Assembly: GCA_002900995.3 (NCBI GenBank)
Contig: CM035304.1
Location: 6,340,134 to 6,404,133 of the forward strand
Reading direction: 5' to 3'
DNA: 64,000 bases
Source: Ganoderma boninense
Lineage: Eukaryota > Basidiomycota > Agaricomycetes > Polyporales > Polyporaceae
A program made the position numbers and the translations under genes. The stretch's first letter is position 1, and each line of letters begins with the position of its first letter. Below, one piece after another: positions 22,111 through 34,037 of the stretch. Below the pieces are notes generated by a model, which was not told the DNA's origin, did not search any database, and saw only the letters and a list, made by a program, of their open reading frames with translations.

Positions 22111-23489
22111 CTACACGGGGTAGTTAGTTAGACAACACTGACAATAATAACTCAGTATGACCAGTCCAACACGGAAGTAATTTTGATACATAGGCCTCTC
22201 AGTAAACCGTTCGACACTCTCCCGAGGTCGAATCACGGTCGCTTTACCAATTCCTCCCATGGACCGCAGCCCCAGCCATTTCCGAGCTCGCCGCCGCAGC
22301 AAGCATGCGCGCGCGGAACGGATTGGTCGACGATCGAGACAGGCTCGTCCCGGACCCCGAATCGACCCACATCCCACTTTCGCGGGCTGACATGGGAATC
22401 GATGAAGGTGTGGGTATGAGAGGCGGGTATGACGAGAGGGGTCTGGCGATTCCGGGGTGGATAACTGTTCGTAATCATCGTCAACACGCGCTGAACATTG
22501 AAACAAGGAGATTAGAGGTGTCGCACCTTGTCTCGTCACGACCGGATGTTCCATCGGTGGGTATGGCGACGACGTGTTTTCGGGTGCGGACAGTCGTGGA
22601 TCCCAGGATATATCCGCCTTGGCTCCCCCCTGTTGTGAGTGGGGCCCGTCTTCGGGATCCCGCGGGGTCGTCACGGACCATCCGTCATCGGACTGCGGGG
22701 GTCCTGGATGGTCCGTCACGAGTGTCAATGTTGTTCCGTGTCCTCAATCCAACTGAGAGGTATGAGCTTACCTGAATAGTGATATGTGTCCAAATGCTGT
22801 TGGTTCGGTATCCTCGGTCTGCTTGAGAAGGAATTTCGTCTCCGAACGAGCCAAACTCCGACCGCGATTAACAGGCCAGCAACCAAAGATGCCACTGCGA
22901 TACCCGCGATCGCGGCTGTGCTCAAGGTGCCTGTCGAGGGTTTATCGGGAGGACCAGAATGTACGCTAGCGTCCGTCGGTAATGGCGTTGAAGATGAGGC
23001 AAAGAGAGACGTTGCTGTGCAGAGAACGTGTCAATGTATTTCGTGTATATGACCGGGATTCATGGACCTACAAGGCGGTCCTCCAGTTCCTGTGCTCGTG
23101 CCAGACGAAGTCGAAGAGCGAATGCATGCATCACTTCCCGGCTCTATTGTGAATGTACCAGAGAAGGACGAAGGGCCCTCGCCGTGGTCAAATACCTCGA
23201 GGTACAACTTATTCCCTGCAGTGATATTGGCCTGCCAGTCGAGCGTAGAGTTGTTTAGATTGCTGAACTCTTGAATGAGCGAGTTGTTGTTGTAAAAAAT
23301 GTGGAGGGTAAATGGAGGGGAACCGTCGTGCCAGGTCAATTTCACCATCTCGCACTCTGAGAGGTTATTCGGTGTGTCTATCGTGACGCCATGCCCGTAA
23401 TGCACGTCACAAAGTATACACAAGAAGAGGAGTGCTGTCCGGAAAAATGGGAAGCGATAGCCTGAGGAGAGTAGTGAAGGGGGCGCCAT
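22111..23489 (-). CDS. Kre9/Knh1-like single-pass membrane protein, intact, 417 aa
   Basis: Three exons join in frame: 23,072-23,489, 22,772-23,014 and 22,111-22,703, with introns of 57 bp (GTAGGT..GCACAG) and 68 bp (GTAAGC..TCCAG). The ATG at 23,489 starts a signal peptide with the core F-R-T-A-L-L-F-L-C-I-L. The ectodomain (residues about 35-127) has E-C-E-M-V-K-L-T-W-H-D-G-S-P-P-F, the hallmark of the Kre9/Knh1-like N-terminal domain, and ends G-S-D-A-C. A short stalk is followed by a helix (residues about 173-195) and R-R-R. The tail of about 200 residues has S/T-P rich and Arg-rich parts and no PPxY. The family is linked to cell-wall or surface glycoproteins; the exact role is unknown. 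Confidence 0.8.
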
Positions 23490-24407
23490 GGTGGTCGGGG
23501 CGACAGGGGTGAGTGGTCTTGCTACCCACGGCCCTTTGACGTGTCGTCACTAGCACAGTTTCCGCGACGGTAAGCGTTCAGAAAGAACTTGAGTTTAAAT
23601 TCGTGGCAGTGAAGACGGAACTTACCTTGATCACGAATGGGTAGTAAGAGGCTCAGCTACAGAATGGTGCGCATGAAGCAGGTGCGGTGGAGGAGAGAGA
23701 GCGATGTTCCTGAACAGACGTGCATCCGCGGGACAGGTCTCCAGCCCCGCTCTAGTATGCGAATGCGCGTGCATTGTATGCGGCGGGGCCGGTCGTCGAT
23801 ATGATTCCTACAGAGTTAAACGCACATCGGCCAGAAGTCTCCCACAGCCTGACATCGCCTTCCGACCCTTGATGCACTTGACAGTTCGCATGCCCTTCGA
23901 TTCAGGGCGTGCTGTTCAGTGCTGCTCGATCTTGGACAAGGTAATACTGCATTTCGGTTGAAGTTGCGCTGGACCACAGCTTCGTGCCGTAGGAACCAGA
24001 TGGGGCGAGGAGAGTGTTAGGATGGACAAGTCGAATGGCGACGGTCAGGTGCTCACCGCTGTGTGGGGACCGAGTTGTCTCGATGTCTCGGGTCGCGCAT
24101 ACCCTCTGTAGCCGACTCCGACCGACATCGGAGTTCTGGCGCTCAATCCAACATTGGTAAACAGACATACGACCGGACGCCTTCGCGCTTCTCGTACTCG
24201 GCAGGAATCAAGAAGAATACGTGCGCTGCCATTCATGACTCCACCCATACATCGTGCGCGTTGAGTCGTCAGCGCGCATGCCTTGTAGTAACACGCCACT
24301 CGTCCCTCGAGTCGGACAATAATGTACATGTCCTTCAAACTTCCCAAATTCGCGCCTCGCTGGCATGTGGGCATCACCGCCGCAACCGCCGTCCCTGCGG
24401 CGTCCAT
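23490..24407. other. Intergenic stretch
   Basis: Promoter side of the 22-kb gene and 3' flank of the 24.4-kb gene. No coding region is supportable. Confidence 0.5.
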
Positions 24408-25650
24408 CTACGGGCGCAATCCGTCTGAGCGGCTGCTTGCATCGCCTCCTGTCGCGCTTCTCGGCCTTGACCCGTCGAGCAGGTGTCCCGGAGAAGCGTT
24501 CGCGGGCGAGGCAGGTAGGGAATACAGCGGGTCGAGGGACGGTGAGAGATGCCGCGCCGAGGGGTGAGTGCCCGCCACCTCGGACATGTCCAAGTCCGAA
24601 TCCGAGTCCGAGAGCGGATCCACCAGCGACACGAGCTCGTCGTCACCCTTGCTGTGCAGGGAGGGCACGGCGGCGGAGACACAGAGATCAGGACGCGCAA
24701 CGAGCGGCGATAGTAAGCTGTCTCTCACTTGCGTCGTGGCCGCCTTCTCTCGCACGAACAGGTTTGCGTCCCAGAACGTGACGGGCTGTTCCGTAGCCTT
24801 CGACAAGGGCCCAAGGGAACTTCGGGCAGCTTTGCGAAGAGCGACGTCAAGGACGGCGTGTCAATTAGTTGTTGTGCACGTAAGGAGAAGTGTGAGACGC
24901 ACCGCGATATTTTGCTCCGCCCAAAATTCCCGCTGCCACCCTTCCATTCGCTCGCCTCCGACGCCGGAGGTAGACGAATGCACCGACTACCAGGAGAACG
25001 AGGAGTACAAGTCCGATCACAATGCCTGAAATTGCGCCTGCGCTCAATCGTTCAGCGGACTTCGAGCTGGAGGACAGTGAGGTGCCGGAGTCGGCCGGTG
25101 TGGGTACGCTCGACGAGGGGGTGGTCGGGGTCGACAATGCGGTAGATGCTGAGTCACGAGTGAGTGGCCAACGCGCAAACAGAACGTGAAGTATCTCACC
25201 ACCGTCGGAAGACAACGTCGAGGACGCCGTGGACGATGGGGAGCTTTCCTGTGTTATGAATGCCCTTTCCCTCAGAAGGAAGATTGACCCGACAATGAAA
25301 GAGGGGCGCACCAATCCAAGACAACCACCGTCGCTGCTGCTTCCTATCGTGAAATTGCGCGTGAACGCCCTTTGGCCACCAGAGTCCTTTACCTCCGCAA
25401 ATAGCTCGGTCCCTCCCTGAACATCTACTGGATTCCATGTATAGGTGCGGTTTTCAAACCCATCTTCATCGAAAGGGTCTCGAAGGAGGGTGTAGTTGGT
25501 CTCTCTGATTGTAAATATATATGGTGGAGCACCTCCAGACCATGTGAATGTGAAGGAGCCGCATTGCTGAGGAGGAGCCTGGGGGTCGAAACCATCAAAC
25601 TGCGGATGCTGGGCATAGGCCACGGTGAATGTCGAGAACGAGAAGAGCAA
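24408..25650 (-). CDS. Kre9/Knh1-like single-pass membrane protein, four exons seen
   Basis: Exons 25,312-25,650, 25,200-25,248, 24,903-25,148 and 24,408-24,829 join in frame through introns of 63, 51 and 73 bp, all GT..AG. The product has a hydrophobic leader (P-I-F-F-L-L-L-F-S-F-S-T-F-T-V-A-Y-A-Q), then a Kre9-type ectodomain (Q-C-G-S-F-T-F-T-W-S-G-G-A-P-P-Y), a Ser/Thr stalk, a helix (SGIVIGLVLLVLLVVGAFVY) and R-R-R-R-R. The tail contains V-T-F-W-D-A-N-L-F-V-R, shared with the broken gene at 16.7 kb, and an acidic S-D-S-D-S-D-L-D patch. At least 351 residues are visible. No ATG precedes the leader in frame, so the start is in an upstream exon (25.66-25.83 kb). Confidence 0.75.
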
Positions 25651-25659
25651 GAGGAAGAA

Positions 25660-26725
25660 GATGGGTAGAAAGTGATGTAGGAGGCTGTCGTTACTGCAAG
25701 GAAGTATGCAAGGACGAAGTGTAGGATGGAGACCTTGAGGACGTCGGCGAATGCAAGGAAGGATAAACAGCGGAAGTGCTCACGATTGCACCGGATAACA
25801 GGGGAGCCACTGGGGGAGCCCATAATGCTTGACTGCCTGCGTCTTCGAAGCTCCGTCTTCGCTGGGCTGTCCAGCAATAACTTCAGCGGAGGACACATCG
25901 TCAGGACTTAGTGGGAGGGAGAATACCAAGAGGTAGAGTACCGGGCAGCCCGAAAGCAACGCCTCCTCCTCGATTCCGCCCGCAGCACCCTATCTCCCTG
26001 CGCGCGCTGTAGGTGTATGGGAGAGCAGGTTCCGGTGGTGCGGCGATAGTGCATCGCCCAGCTGGTCAGTGCGATGCTGGAACCGCGATGGGACACGGGC
26101 GCGCGTGCAGGGCGGTCCGCGCAGCGACTGTGATCGTCTCCGCAGCGAAGATGGAAGGTCTTCGCCCGGGCGGTGCAATTGACCTGGGGATGATGAGGAG
26201 ATGGGCGCGACCGGCCGCGGGATGCGGTCGTACGAGGATTCTCCCACCATCCCGAGAACACCGCCAGCTGGCAGTCCTGGCAAGCTCGCGACTGTCGAGC
26301 TCTGCATACCGATGAAGGTTCACGCTATATGTTCGAGGCGTGATCTTCTTGTGTCCAGAGAGAGGTGAGAACGAAGATTTGGAGACTCTGAGATGGTGGT
26401 ACAGGGCCACGTCGAGCCTGGGCCGGAATAAGCGGCCCTCTCACGCGAACGGCGGGGCGCTACGCTGGGGCCACTGCCACTGCCCCGCATGAAGCAAAAG
26501 TTCCTACTTATCCAAGTACTACGCAAGTCTGGATGTACTGCCGCACAATACGGCAAACATACTTTTTTGAGTTGGGAAGAATGTGATGGTATTTATACAA
26601 AAGCTAACACATCATGCGCGACAGGGTCGAAACAAACGGTTACTGTACACAAGAGATACAATTGGAGACAAGAGAAGTATTTCCGTTCAGGTACGTGTCC
26701 GTCCGCAGAACATCCATGCTAATGG
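25660..26725. other. Intergenic stretch
   Basis: It probably includes the first exon of the 24.4-kb gene (minus, near 25.7-25.83 kb). No other gene is recognised. Confidence 0.4.
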
Positions 26726-28181
26726 TCAGTACTGGTCGTAGGGCGGCGGCGCAGTGGATGGAACGTCGCTCCACGCGTCGTCGAAGATGCTCCCGGAGGC
26801 CGTCCAGCCCAACTCCTGCGTGCGCCTTGCCCGCCGCTGCGAGTCCCAGAACGCCGCGATACCAGCCCTGGGGGTTAAGACACGCGCGTCGCTCATCGGC
26901 CGTGTTGAGCGGGCCAGGGGTGTTGCAGACCTCGCGGCGGTTGGGCCAGGCCTCGCCTTCGAAGACAGTGTGCCCGTGTCTGGGGTCGGAAGGGGCTTGT
27001 TCCTGTGCTCTGATGAGAGGCGAACAATCAGTACTCGGAGTTTACGGAGTAGAGAGGGGCGCACCCATGATCGCCTCGGCGGATGGCAGATGTATCGTGG
27101 CGTTCACAGATGTCGGAGAGTTCGAATTTGGTGTCCCCATGGGCGAGTCTTGCACAGAGAGGACGCTAACTGAGTCTCGGATAGAAACTTCCCTCAGCTC
27201 GGGAGAATCTGGAGTCGGATCGCGAACCTGGCCGTTAGGGTTGTCACAGTCCGGAATGCCAATATGCTCACCAAGTCTTGTATGGCGCATCTCGCGCCGG
27301 TACTGCCGCCTTCGCTTCCACCAGAACAGAAGCCGCAGTCCGAGCGCGAAGACCAGGATGGAGCAGGTGACGATCGCGCCAATGACACTGGGTTGGAGGC
27401 CCTTCCCTGATGTTTCAGAGCTCAGCGATGATGGAAGCGGTGTCATGATGGGAGGCGTGGGGATGGAAAGCGAAAACGAGTCAGAGGGAGCATGATCGAA
27501 AGGGTTCGGCGTAGCTGCAGATTTGATACTTAGGATGGTTCGAGAAGGACGCAGTGTCTTGTGAAGGCGCAGCGTAGATGTGGATGTAGTAGAATAGGAT
27601 TGTTCAGAGACGGAGAAGTCGATGATAGAGGCAGACGTAGATGTAGATGACGGATGATGGATAGAAAACAATTTCGAAGCAGACGAACTATTGATAGTGG
27701 GCGTGGACGTATCTGGGGACGTACTCGTGTCAGAAGTCTGGGTGGGGAAACCAGAAAGGCTTGAAACCGAGGTGACAGTGGCAACAGCACCACTGATAGC
27801 GCCATTCGCACAACTGCTGTCCGTCCCCGGCTGGACGACGAGGTTCAACGCCTGATCGAGCACCCCTCCGTTGTTCACTAGTGCGACATTCACGAGGGTC
27901 TTCGCCGGGAGGTTGAATGTCACAGTGGCTGATGAACCCTCAAATCCCGCAAAGAGGAGGGGGCTGCCGGTGGAGCCTGAAGCGATGGTGAGGGAGATAT
28001 TGAAGGGGGGTAAGGATTCGCCGATGTCCCAGGTAATGACGGTGGGGACGCATTGCGCGAAGGTCCCAATGGAGGTGATATGGAAACCGCTCCCTGTCGG
28101 CAAAAAGGAGGCGAAAATGAACAGAGTTGAAAGGAGACCGAGGCGTCCAGACGCGCTCGCGCTCAGCCCGGACGCTGCCAT
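26726..28181 (-). CDS. Kre9-like single-pass membrane protein with C-terminal PPxY, intact, 466 aa
   Basis: Exons 27,065-28,181 and 26,726-27,009 join through a 55-bp intron (GTGCGC..CATCAG) to give 466 residues. The ATG at 28,181 starts a signal peptide (core L-L-S-T-L-F-I-F-A-S-F-L). The ectodomain (about 33-125) follows the Kre9 pattern (Q-C-V-P-T-V-I-T-W-D..L-P-P-F-N-I) and ends D-S-S-C. A Ser/Thr stalk precedes the helix (about 264-288, VIGAIVTCSILVFALGLRLL) and K-R-R-R. The tail ends A-P-P-P-Y-D-Q-Y, a PPxY motif at the extreme C-terminus. Such motifs bind WW domains, for example those of Rsp5/Nedd4 ubiquitin ligases, so regulated turnover is inferred. Confidence 0.82.
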
Positions 28182-29297
28182 GCGCTGTACGAAGCAGGCA
28201 GCGTTTAGCTCCGCGTAGCGGGGTACTCGTCTGTGCATTGATTTATGACTCCTACATCTTGCGCGAAAGGGAATAACGAACCTAAATAGTTAGGGTCTGA
28301 ATCTGTGGCTGACGATGTCTTGACAAGCCAGCAGCAAGGTTCAGTGACGAAGCTGCGAGAAGGGTTGTAATCATCATGTCGGGTAGATAACAACGGCGCG
28401 ACTGTACCTCTCAGTTGTATCGTAAAATAACAGTGTGGTACATCCGTCCCATGGCCCAACAGTAGGGTCCTCGAGCGAAAGCGGAAGAAATGGTACTGTA
28501 GAATCGGTTGGGTCAGTCATTTGCGTGAAAGAGAATCTGCGCGTCGCTCACAAGAGTGAAAGAGTATGAAAAAGGCGACATTGCCACTAGAATCCGCCTT
28601 TATGAGCCCTCCAAGGGCAGGTGTCTGTCCCGCAACTCGTCTCCAGATGGTCGCCATGGTCTCCTCGGTCAGTTGAGAAGGCCTCTCCCATGGGGCGAAC
28701 TAAGCCGCCTTCTAAACGTCTACGGTGCAACGACCACAGCGACGACCACAAAGAGCGTTCCCGTGTCAGGCCAGGATTCATGGATGCAATATGCCTCCAA
28801 GTTTTGCAACGACCACTATGCATAGCGTCGACGTCCTGGTGGACGAACACGGCGGGCGACCCTGTTCGTTGCAAGATCTGTGCGTTCGAAATGACGGTAC
28901 ACAATGATCCGTCGGCATAGCAGAAACCAACTTATCCTTGTTACTGCAGCATCGGATCGAAGAGACTTCACTTTAGAGCCCCATGAACTTGGCTCAGAGA
29001 AGTCCGATGACGTCCAGGATGCAGCAACGTCTACGCACACACATCCTTGACTTCCAGCGAGCTCGACGCTGTGCTTACTGCGCGCCGACTCCGACGAGAG
29101 GACAGCCTCGCATCACATCGACTGAGAACATTGTTCACCATCTGAACACGCCAGCAAAAGAAGCGTCTCGTTCGTGGGCGAGCACGTGAATCGCCGCACG
29201 CATCATCCGTCGCTGCAACATCACAGTGTGACATCGCATCATCAAGAGCGCAATAATAATAATTAAACATGTACGGCAGTGCTCACTGCACCAATAT
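28182..29297. other. Intergenic stretch
   Basis: Upstream region of the 26.7-kb gene and 3' flank of the 29.3-kb gene. No supportable gene or repeat. Confidence 0.5.
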
Positions 29298-31141
29298 TCA
29301 ATGCCTGCTATAAGACGGCGGCCGCCCGTTAAGCCTGATTTCCACCACCTCGCTCCCATACACCGGCGTTCTCGGGGAAACGCCCCTCTCCCCACTGCCA
29401 GCGAGAGACCACGGCGAGAGGAAAGTAGACTGTGCCGCGGGCGTCCGCAGATGATCCGGATATAGTGCGAGTGCGAGCGGGTTCGGCGGGGGGTTCTTCC
29501 ATGCCTGCGGGGACGTGGTGGGCTCCGGCACAAAGCTCGGCAGCCCGGTAAGTGGATGGGTATGGGCCGCGCGCGGCGGTGGAGAGATCGGAGTCGTTGG
29601 CATTGTTGTGGAATTCATAGAGATGGGGGAGGAGAACGAGGGGACGAACGAGGCGAGAGTTGGGTTCGGCCGCACTTGCTCAGGATAGAATATGTCGCGT
29701 AGCTTCTCATCGATGGACTGAACATGCACCCTAGGGCCAAAGTTGCGTTCTGAAGCACTGATGGGGCTGTCGAAGGTCGCGGCAGTCGAGGAGGCGGCGG
29801 CGGAGCGTGCGTCCCACTCTGGGGGCTTGATTGGTGGGGTGAGCGCGTCGACCTGGTCTCCGCGCGGGACGACGGACACCCTCCGTGGGCTTGCGTCCGT
29901 ATAAAACGCTATCAAATAAATGAATAAGTCCCGTAATGAAGGCGGATGAAGGGGAGCTGGCGCACCGTATTGAATAAATGTACTACTGGTCCGCTTCTGC
30001 ACAGCTCGTCGCCTCCAGTTGTAGTACACCCTAGACGCTACGGCTAGTGCGAACACGAATACAACCACGACTATTATCACCGCAATTATGCCATTCGTTA
30101 ATGTATGGTCCGCTGACGAAGAGGACGATGAGGTTGCTCTCGTCGAGGCTGTGGCAAAAGGAAGTTAGATGCGGACCGGACCTGCCGCTAGCAGGGACGT
30201 ACTGGTTGGAATTGGGGTCGAAGCGATACCAGACTGGCCTGCACTCGACTCCGCGGTCAACAAGGTGCTTGCCGTCAGCGAGGCCTTCGTCTTCAGCGTG
30301 GTCGCTACGTTCTTCCGTGCGACCAAGCCCGCCGAGGTCTGTGTCGCTTTGCCACTATCCCTCCTTCCGTCGACGGTGCTCCGAACTCCAGCAATTGCAG
30401 AGTTCCGGTCCAAGATCATCGCAGTAGGGACTTCCAGGCGGGACCGTAGAAAATTCTGAGACAAATTATCGTTCTTGTGGGGAATCATCGAAGAGGAAGA
30501 ACAGGACTCACAAATAAACTGAGAGAATTAACGGCGTCAAACCCGCGAAACAAATCCCGAAACGAATGAATGTATCGTAGAGCAAAAGAACGGGGACGCA
30601 AGAACTGACGGAACGACAGAGAGGGAAGACAGCGAAGTGGGAGAAGGAGGGAAAGGGGGAGACACGGTCCTCGCCAACGCTGCCCCCTTCTGAGGATGGT
30701 GTCCTTGCTTCGCCGTCTGCCGTTCGGCGACTGCCCTTGGCGAGTTTGGGGGTACAGTACCTGCTGGCCGTTGCGGACGTCCATCACAGAGTCCATGTGG
30801 GGTCCATCGAAAGCTTACTGTGATCGCCATCCAGGCGCATGAGCGCACTCGCCGGCGGGGCGATCGCACGCACCTCCGCAGTTCAGCATAGCCGACAAGC
30901 AGTGTCCCCCCTCCGATGGACGCAGCTCAGACTCGAGTTGACGTAGGACTACTAGAGGTTGCGGCAAAGGAAGTATACCGTCATGTTCCAGTCATCTGCG
31001 CAGAAAATGCGAGCCATAAGTAGTATTAGTCTTTCGCTGCGACTGGGGGTATATTCGAGAGACGAACCTGCCAGAGCTTGCAGAAATCAAACATACTACG
31101 GCGACAATCAGGAATAACGTTTTCAAATCAAGCTCGCGCAT
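29298..31141 (-). CDS. Single-pass membrane protein with Cys-containing ectodomain and C-terminal PPSY
   Basis: An ATG at 31,141 starts a signal peptide (MRELDLKTLFLIVAVVCLIS). Likely ectodomain exons at 30.4-31.0 kb contain G-G-H-C-L-S-A-M-L-N-C-G and P-H-G-L-C-D-G-R-P; a 56-bp intron (GTGCGT..TCACAG) between these two is phase-consistent. A stalk near 30,170-30,360 is joined by a 34-bp intron (GTCCGG..CCACAG) to the helix (IIAVIIVVVVFVFALAVASR). A 57-bp intron (29,909-29,965) then leads to a tail of about 200 residues ending R-P-P-S-Y-S-R-H, a PPxY motif. The helix and tail are solid. The order and phase of the 5' exons are only partly resolved; the very short 34-bp intron is a weak point. 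Confidence 0.6.
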
Positions 31142-31199
31142 GTCATCGTAACGCATGGCTCCTCTTGCTGTCATCGCTTGTGTTCTGCGGATAGAAACG

Positions 31200-32091
31200 C
31201 GATCAAAGGGGATCAGGGGGAGGTAGACTGGGACGTCTTTACTCCCTGCGCCCTGAAGAGAGTGATCATGCAGATACGTATCGTGGCCGCCCTCGATAAT
31301 CTCCTTGGGAGACAAATGACCATGGCCCGCTGGTCATTCGACCGGGTGTGCTTGAGTGTAGGGTGTCGTCAACGTCGTCAGAAAGACACTCATTATGGGG
31401 GATAGAGCAAAAGCAAAGACGTGGCAGCTCCAAGTGTGGGAGATTCTGTTATGGCGCTCGTGAAACATGAGGCTACCGACCATTCGGCGATCACCGAGGG
31501 CCCAGAGCAGCCTCTTGGCGAACGGAACATTGGCATGGTGAGATCCATTCCCTAGTGAAAATTCCGAATGGGGCAGTTGCGCTTCGTTATATGAGGTGCT
31601 GTACGAAGACGCCAAGTGCAAAAGTACACCTACGCAGTAGAAACGGCATTATACAGTCCTGTACGGGTCGACCGGAGGACCGGCTAGAGGAAATAAACCA
31701 GGATCGTCCATGACGGCGAGTCACTGCGACGTTAATATTTGACAATAATATGCTTCACTTTAACGATCCTATTTCCTGTGAAGCAAGTAAATTTCCTGAT
31801 TTGGGGACTCTGTGCATCCTGATTTCAATCACGCACAGCGTTCGACTTTATGCCTACAACCGATGCACAGCACAAGAAAGGTCGATAACATGCCGATCCT
31901 GTATTCGACCTATAAAGACTGTAGAAGAGTCGAGGAAGGATGTGCACCATTATAGGCGGCAAGTAGTTCTATCTCGCCCCTGCATAATGATAGATGGAAT
32001 CATTCATCTTCCGAAGTGTGACAGATCTTCCTTTCTTTCCCGCACCTATTACAAGACCGGATGGGAAACATCTTTACCAGCGATTCATTTA
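31200..32091. other. Intergenic stretch
   Basis: Shared upstream side of the 29.3-kb gene; the MITE and the 32.8-kb gene lie to the right. No gene seen. Confidence 0.5.
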
Positions 32092-32476
32092 CAGTGCCTT
32101 GCATAATTGCGTGAACGCGCGGAAAAATCCCCAGCAGGCGCTTATACCTCGCCTACCAAATGCGGATGGATCACGGTCACATGCAACGCCAGCGCCGCCT
32201 GTGCGCCTCTACTGGTCTTAACTTCAGCCTGACTGTTCCCATTGTCCCCCACGCTTGTCTACTTCCTGGAGAGCTCAGTGGTTCTCAACGGGCCTCCTAG
32301 TTTACCATTTGGGCCCTCAGCTGCTTCGGGAGGCACCCATGCCATCCAAGAGACATGTCACATCAAGGTCACCAACTCGCTTCTGAAGCTTCCCAGGCGT
32401 CCTGATTTGGTAGGCGAGGTATAAGCGCCTGCTGGGGATTTTTCCGCGCGTTCACGCAATTATGCAAGGCACTGTA
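32090..32476. mobile_element. Tc1/mariner-type MITE with perfect 70-bp terminal inverted repeats
   Basis: The element spans 32,092-32,474 (383 bp) and is flanked by TA on both sides (32,090-32,091 and 32,475-32,476), the target duplication of Tc1/mariner elements. Its ends read CAGTGCCTTGCATAA, typical of that superfamily. The inverted repeats 32,092-32,161 and 32,405-32,474 are identical over 70 bp. The 243-bp centre has no reading frame, so it depends on a transposase elsewhere. It ends about 310 bp upstream of the ATG at 32,784 and may affect that promoter. Confidence 0.9.
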
Positions 32477-32783
32477 ATCGGCCTTCCATTACCTTGGTAG
32501 TGACCAGAGACCCCGCCAGCTTTGCCCGTCGAACATTTGCCAGGGCCATGATCAACGAAGCACATTGAGCAGCCTGACCATCATGTGTCTGGAACCAGAC
32601 GACCACCCGCCCTTGCCACCCGTCGCGTGTTGGTCAGCGGAAGAATATCCGAAACGAGGGGTTGCCGGCAACCAATCGGTCTCAAGAGGGTGGTCTGAAG
32701 GTTGTACCCTTCCTTCCCCCAGTACATGACTCTATCTCGACTTGGTTCCGCATAGTCCACGTCCATCCTGTCCTTTCTCGAAC

Positions 32784-34037
32784 ATGCATTGGTGCACTCT
32801 CCCCTTCCTTCTCATATCGCTCCCTCGAATATCCCTGTCGGATCCATCACGGACTGACGATTCTGACTCCGCGGTCAACTACACGGGCGCATGGACTCAT
32901 GGAGAAGGCATTCCAGACGACGCATCACAGAACTGGGATGGAACCTTGCACTATTCCAATATCTCTGGTGCAAAGGCAACGTTCAAGTTCACAGGTGAAT
33001 CTGTTATTGTAACAGCCTGCGGAGGGTTGAAAACTCAAGCAAATGGACTGCCAGGTACCTCCGTCGCAGTGTACGGGTCCTTCCATCCGCCAGGAAGGTA
33101 CAGTATGCAGTCGACATACAGCGTCGACGGGATGGAGCCTTTCATATTCCTCCCTAACCAGAACGTTCCCAATGCGATACACCAGACACTTTTCTACTCG
33201 TCCCCTCAGCTTCCCCATGGCGAACACACTCTCGTTGTGACCAACTTAGGGCAGCAGCTATTTCTCGACTTCTTTGATGTTTCCGATGAAAACAACGCAC
33301 CGTCGCCGTCATCAACGACACCTCCTACAAGCACCTTTAGCTCAAATACCCCTAGTCATGTTACGACACCATCCTCATCCTTCAGGGGTGGCCAGACGGA
33401 GACTGTGACGTCGACAACTATTGAGCAGCTCGGAACAACCACTGTATCTGCGAGCGCGGACTTGGAGCAAACCACTGGCCCGCAACACCCTGCCGTCGCC
33501 GGTTCCATGACAACGGACGCAACACTTTCTCTCTCCACGATTGACCCGCCTACTGCCCCTCCCCCTCAGCCGAGTACTGGAACCACTGTCCTGTCCCCCC
33601 CAACTGCTGGCAATTCTTCCGTGACACCTTTAGGCGCAGCGCAATCACCTATTGGAGGGCGGTCACGGAGATTATCCGAAGGAGAGATCGCGGGCATCGC
33701 GGTGGGGGGCGTTGTCATCATCACCGTGCTCGGCGCCGGGTTCTGGTGGTACCGGCGCTCACGCCAGCTGACTTGGCTCGCCACGGACCTGCACTTTGGT
33801 GAGCACTCGACATTCGCGTGCCCGTTTGAAACTGGTGGAAGAGGACTCACCTGCTTCGTGTGTCCAGAGCCGTCGAAGTTTACCGTATCGGATCCAAGCT
33901 TCCGCGGACACCGCCCAACGTTGCCGGGATTTATCTACGGCGACCGTCGTGCTTCCGAGCAGCGGCAGAGCGCGCGGTCGTCTTCCGTTCATCTCGTTGG
34001 GTACAGTTCATCCACACCGTCCACATACTCAGATTGA
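32784..34037 (+). CDS. Single-pass membrane protein with jelly-roll-like ectodomain, intact, 374 aa
   Basis: Exons 32,784-32,994, 33,055-33,798 and 33,868-34,037 join through introns of 60 bp (GTGAAT..TGCCAG) and 69 bp (GTGAGC..TCCAG) to give 374 residues. A signal peptide (M-H-W-C-T-L-P-F-L-L-I-S-L) precedes an ectodomain (about 25-145) with D-S-A-V-N-Y-T-G-A-W, G-T-L-H-Y-S, K-A-T-F-K-F-T-G-T-S-V-A-V-Y-G-S and G-E-H-T-L-V-V-T-N-L-G. This pattern is common in agaricomycete transmembrane proteins of unknown function and looks like a carbohydrate-binding-type beta sandwich. A Ser/Thr/Pro stalk, a helix (about 281-303) and a tail of about 70 residues follow. There is no PPxY. The first intron falls at the same place in the ectodomain as in the gene at 35.3 kb, so the two are paralogues. 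Confidence 0.85.
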   Translation: MHWCTLPFLLISLPRISLSDPSRTDDSDSAVNYTGAWTHGEGIPDDASQNWDGTLHYSNISGAKATFKFTGESVIVTACGGLKTQANGLPGTSVAVYGSFHPPGRYSMQSTYSVDGMEPFIFLPNQNVPNAIHQTLFYSSPQLPHGEHTLVVTNLGQQLFLDFFDVSDENNAPSPSSTTPPTSTFSSNTPSHVTTPSSSFRGGQTETVTSTTIEQLGTTTVSASADLEQTTGPQHPAVAGSMTTDATLSLSTIDPPTAPPPQPSTGTTVLSPPTAGNSSVTPLGAAQSPIGGRSRRLSEGEIAGIAVGGVVIITVLGAGFWWYRRSRQLTWLATDLHFGEHSTFACPFETGGRGLTCFVCPEPSKFTVSDPSFRGHRPTLPGFIYGDRRASEQRQSARSSSVHLVGYSSSTPSTYSD

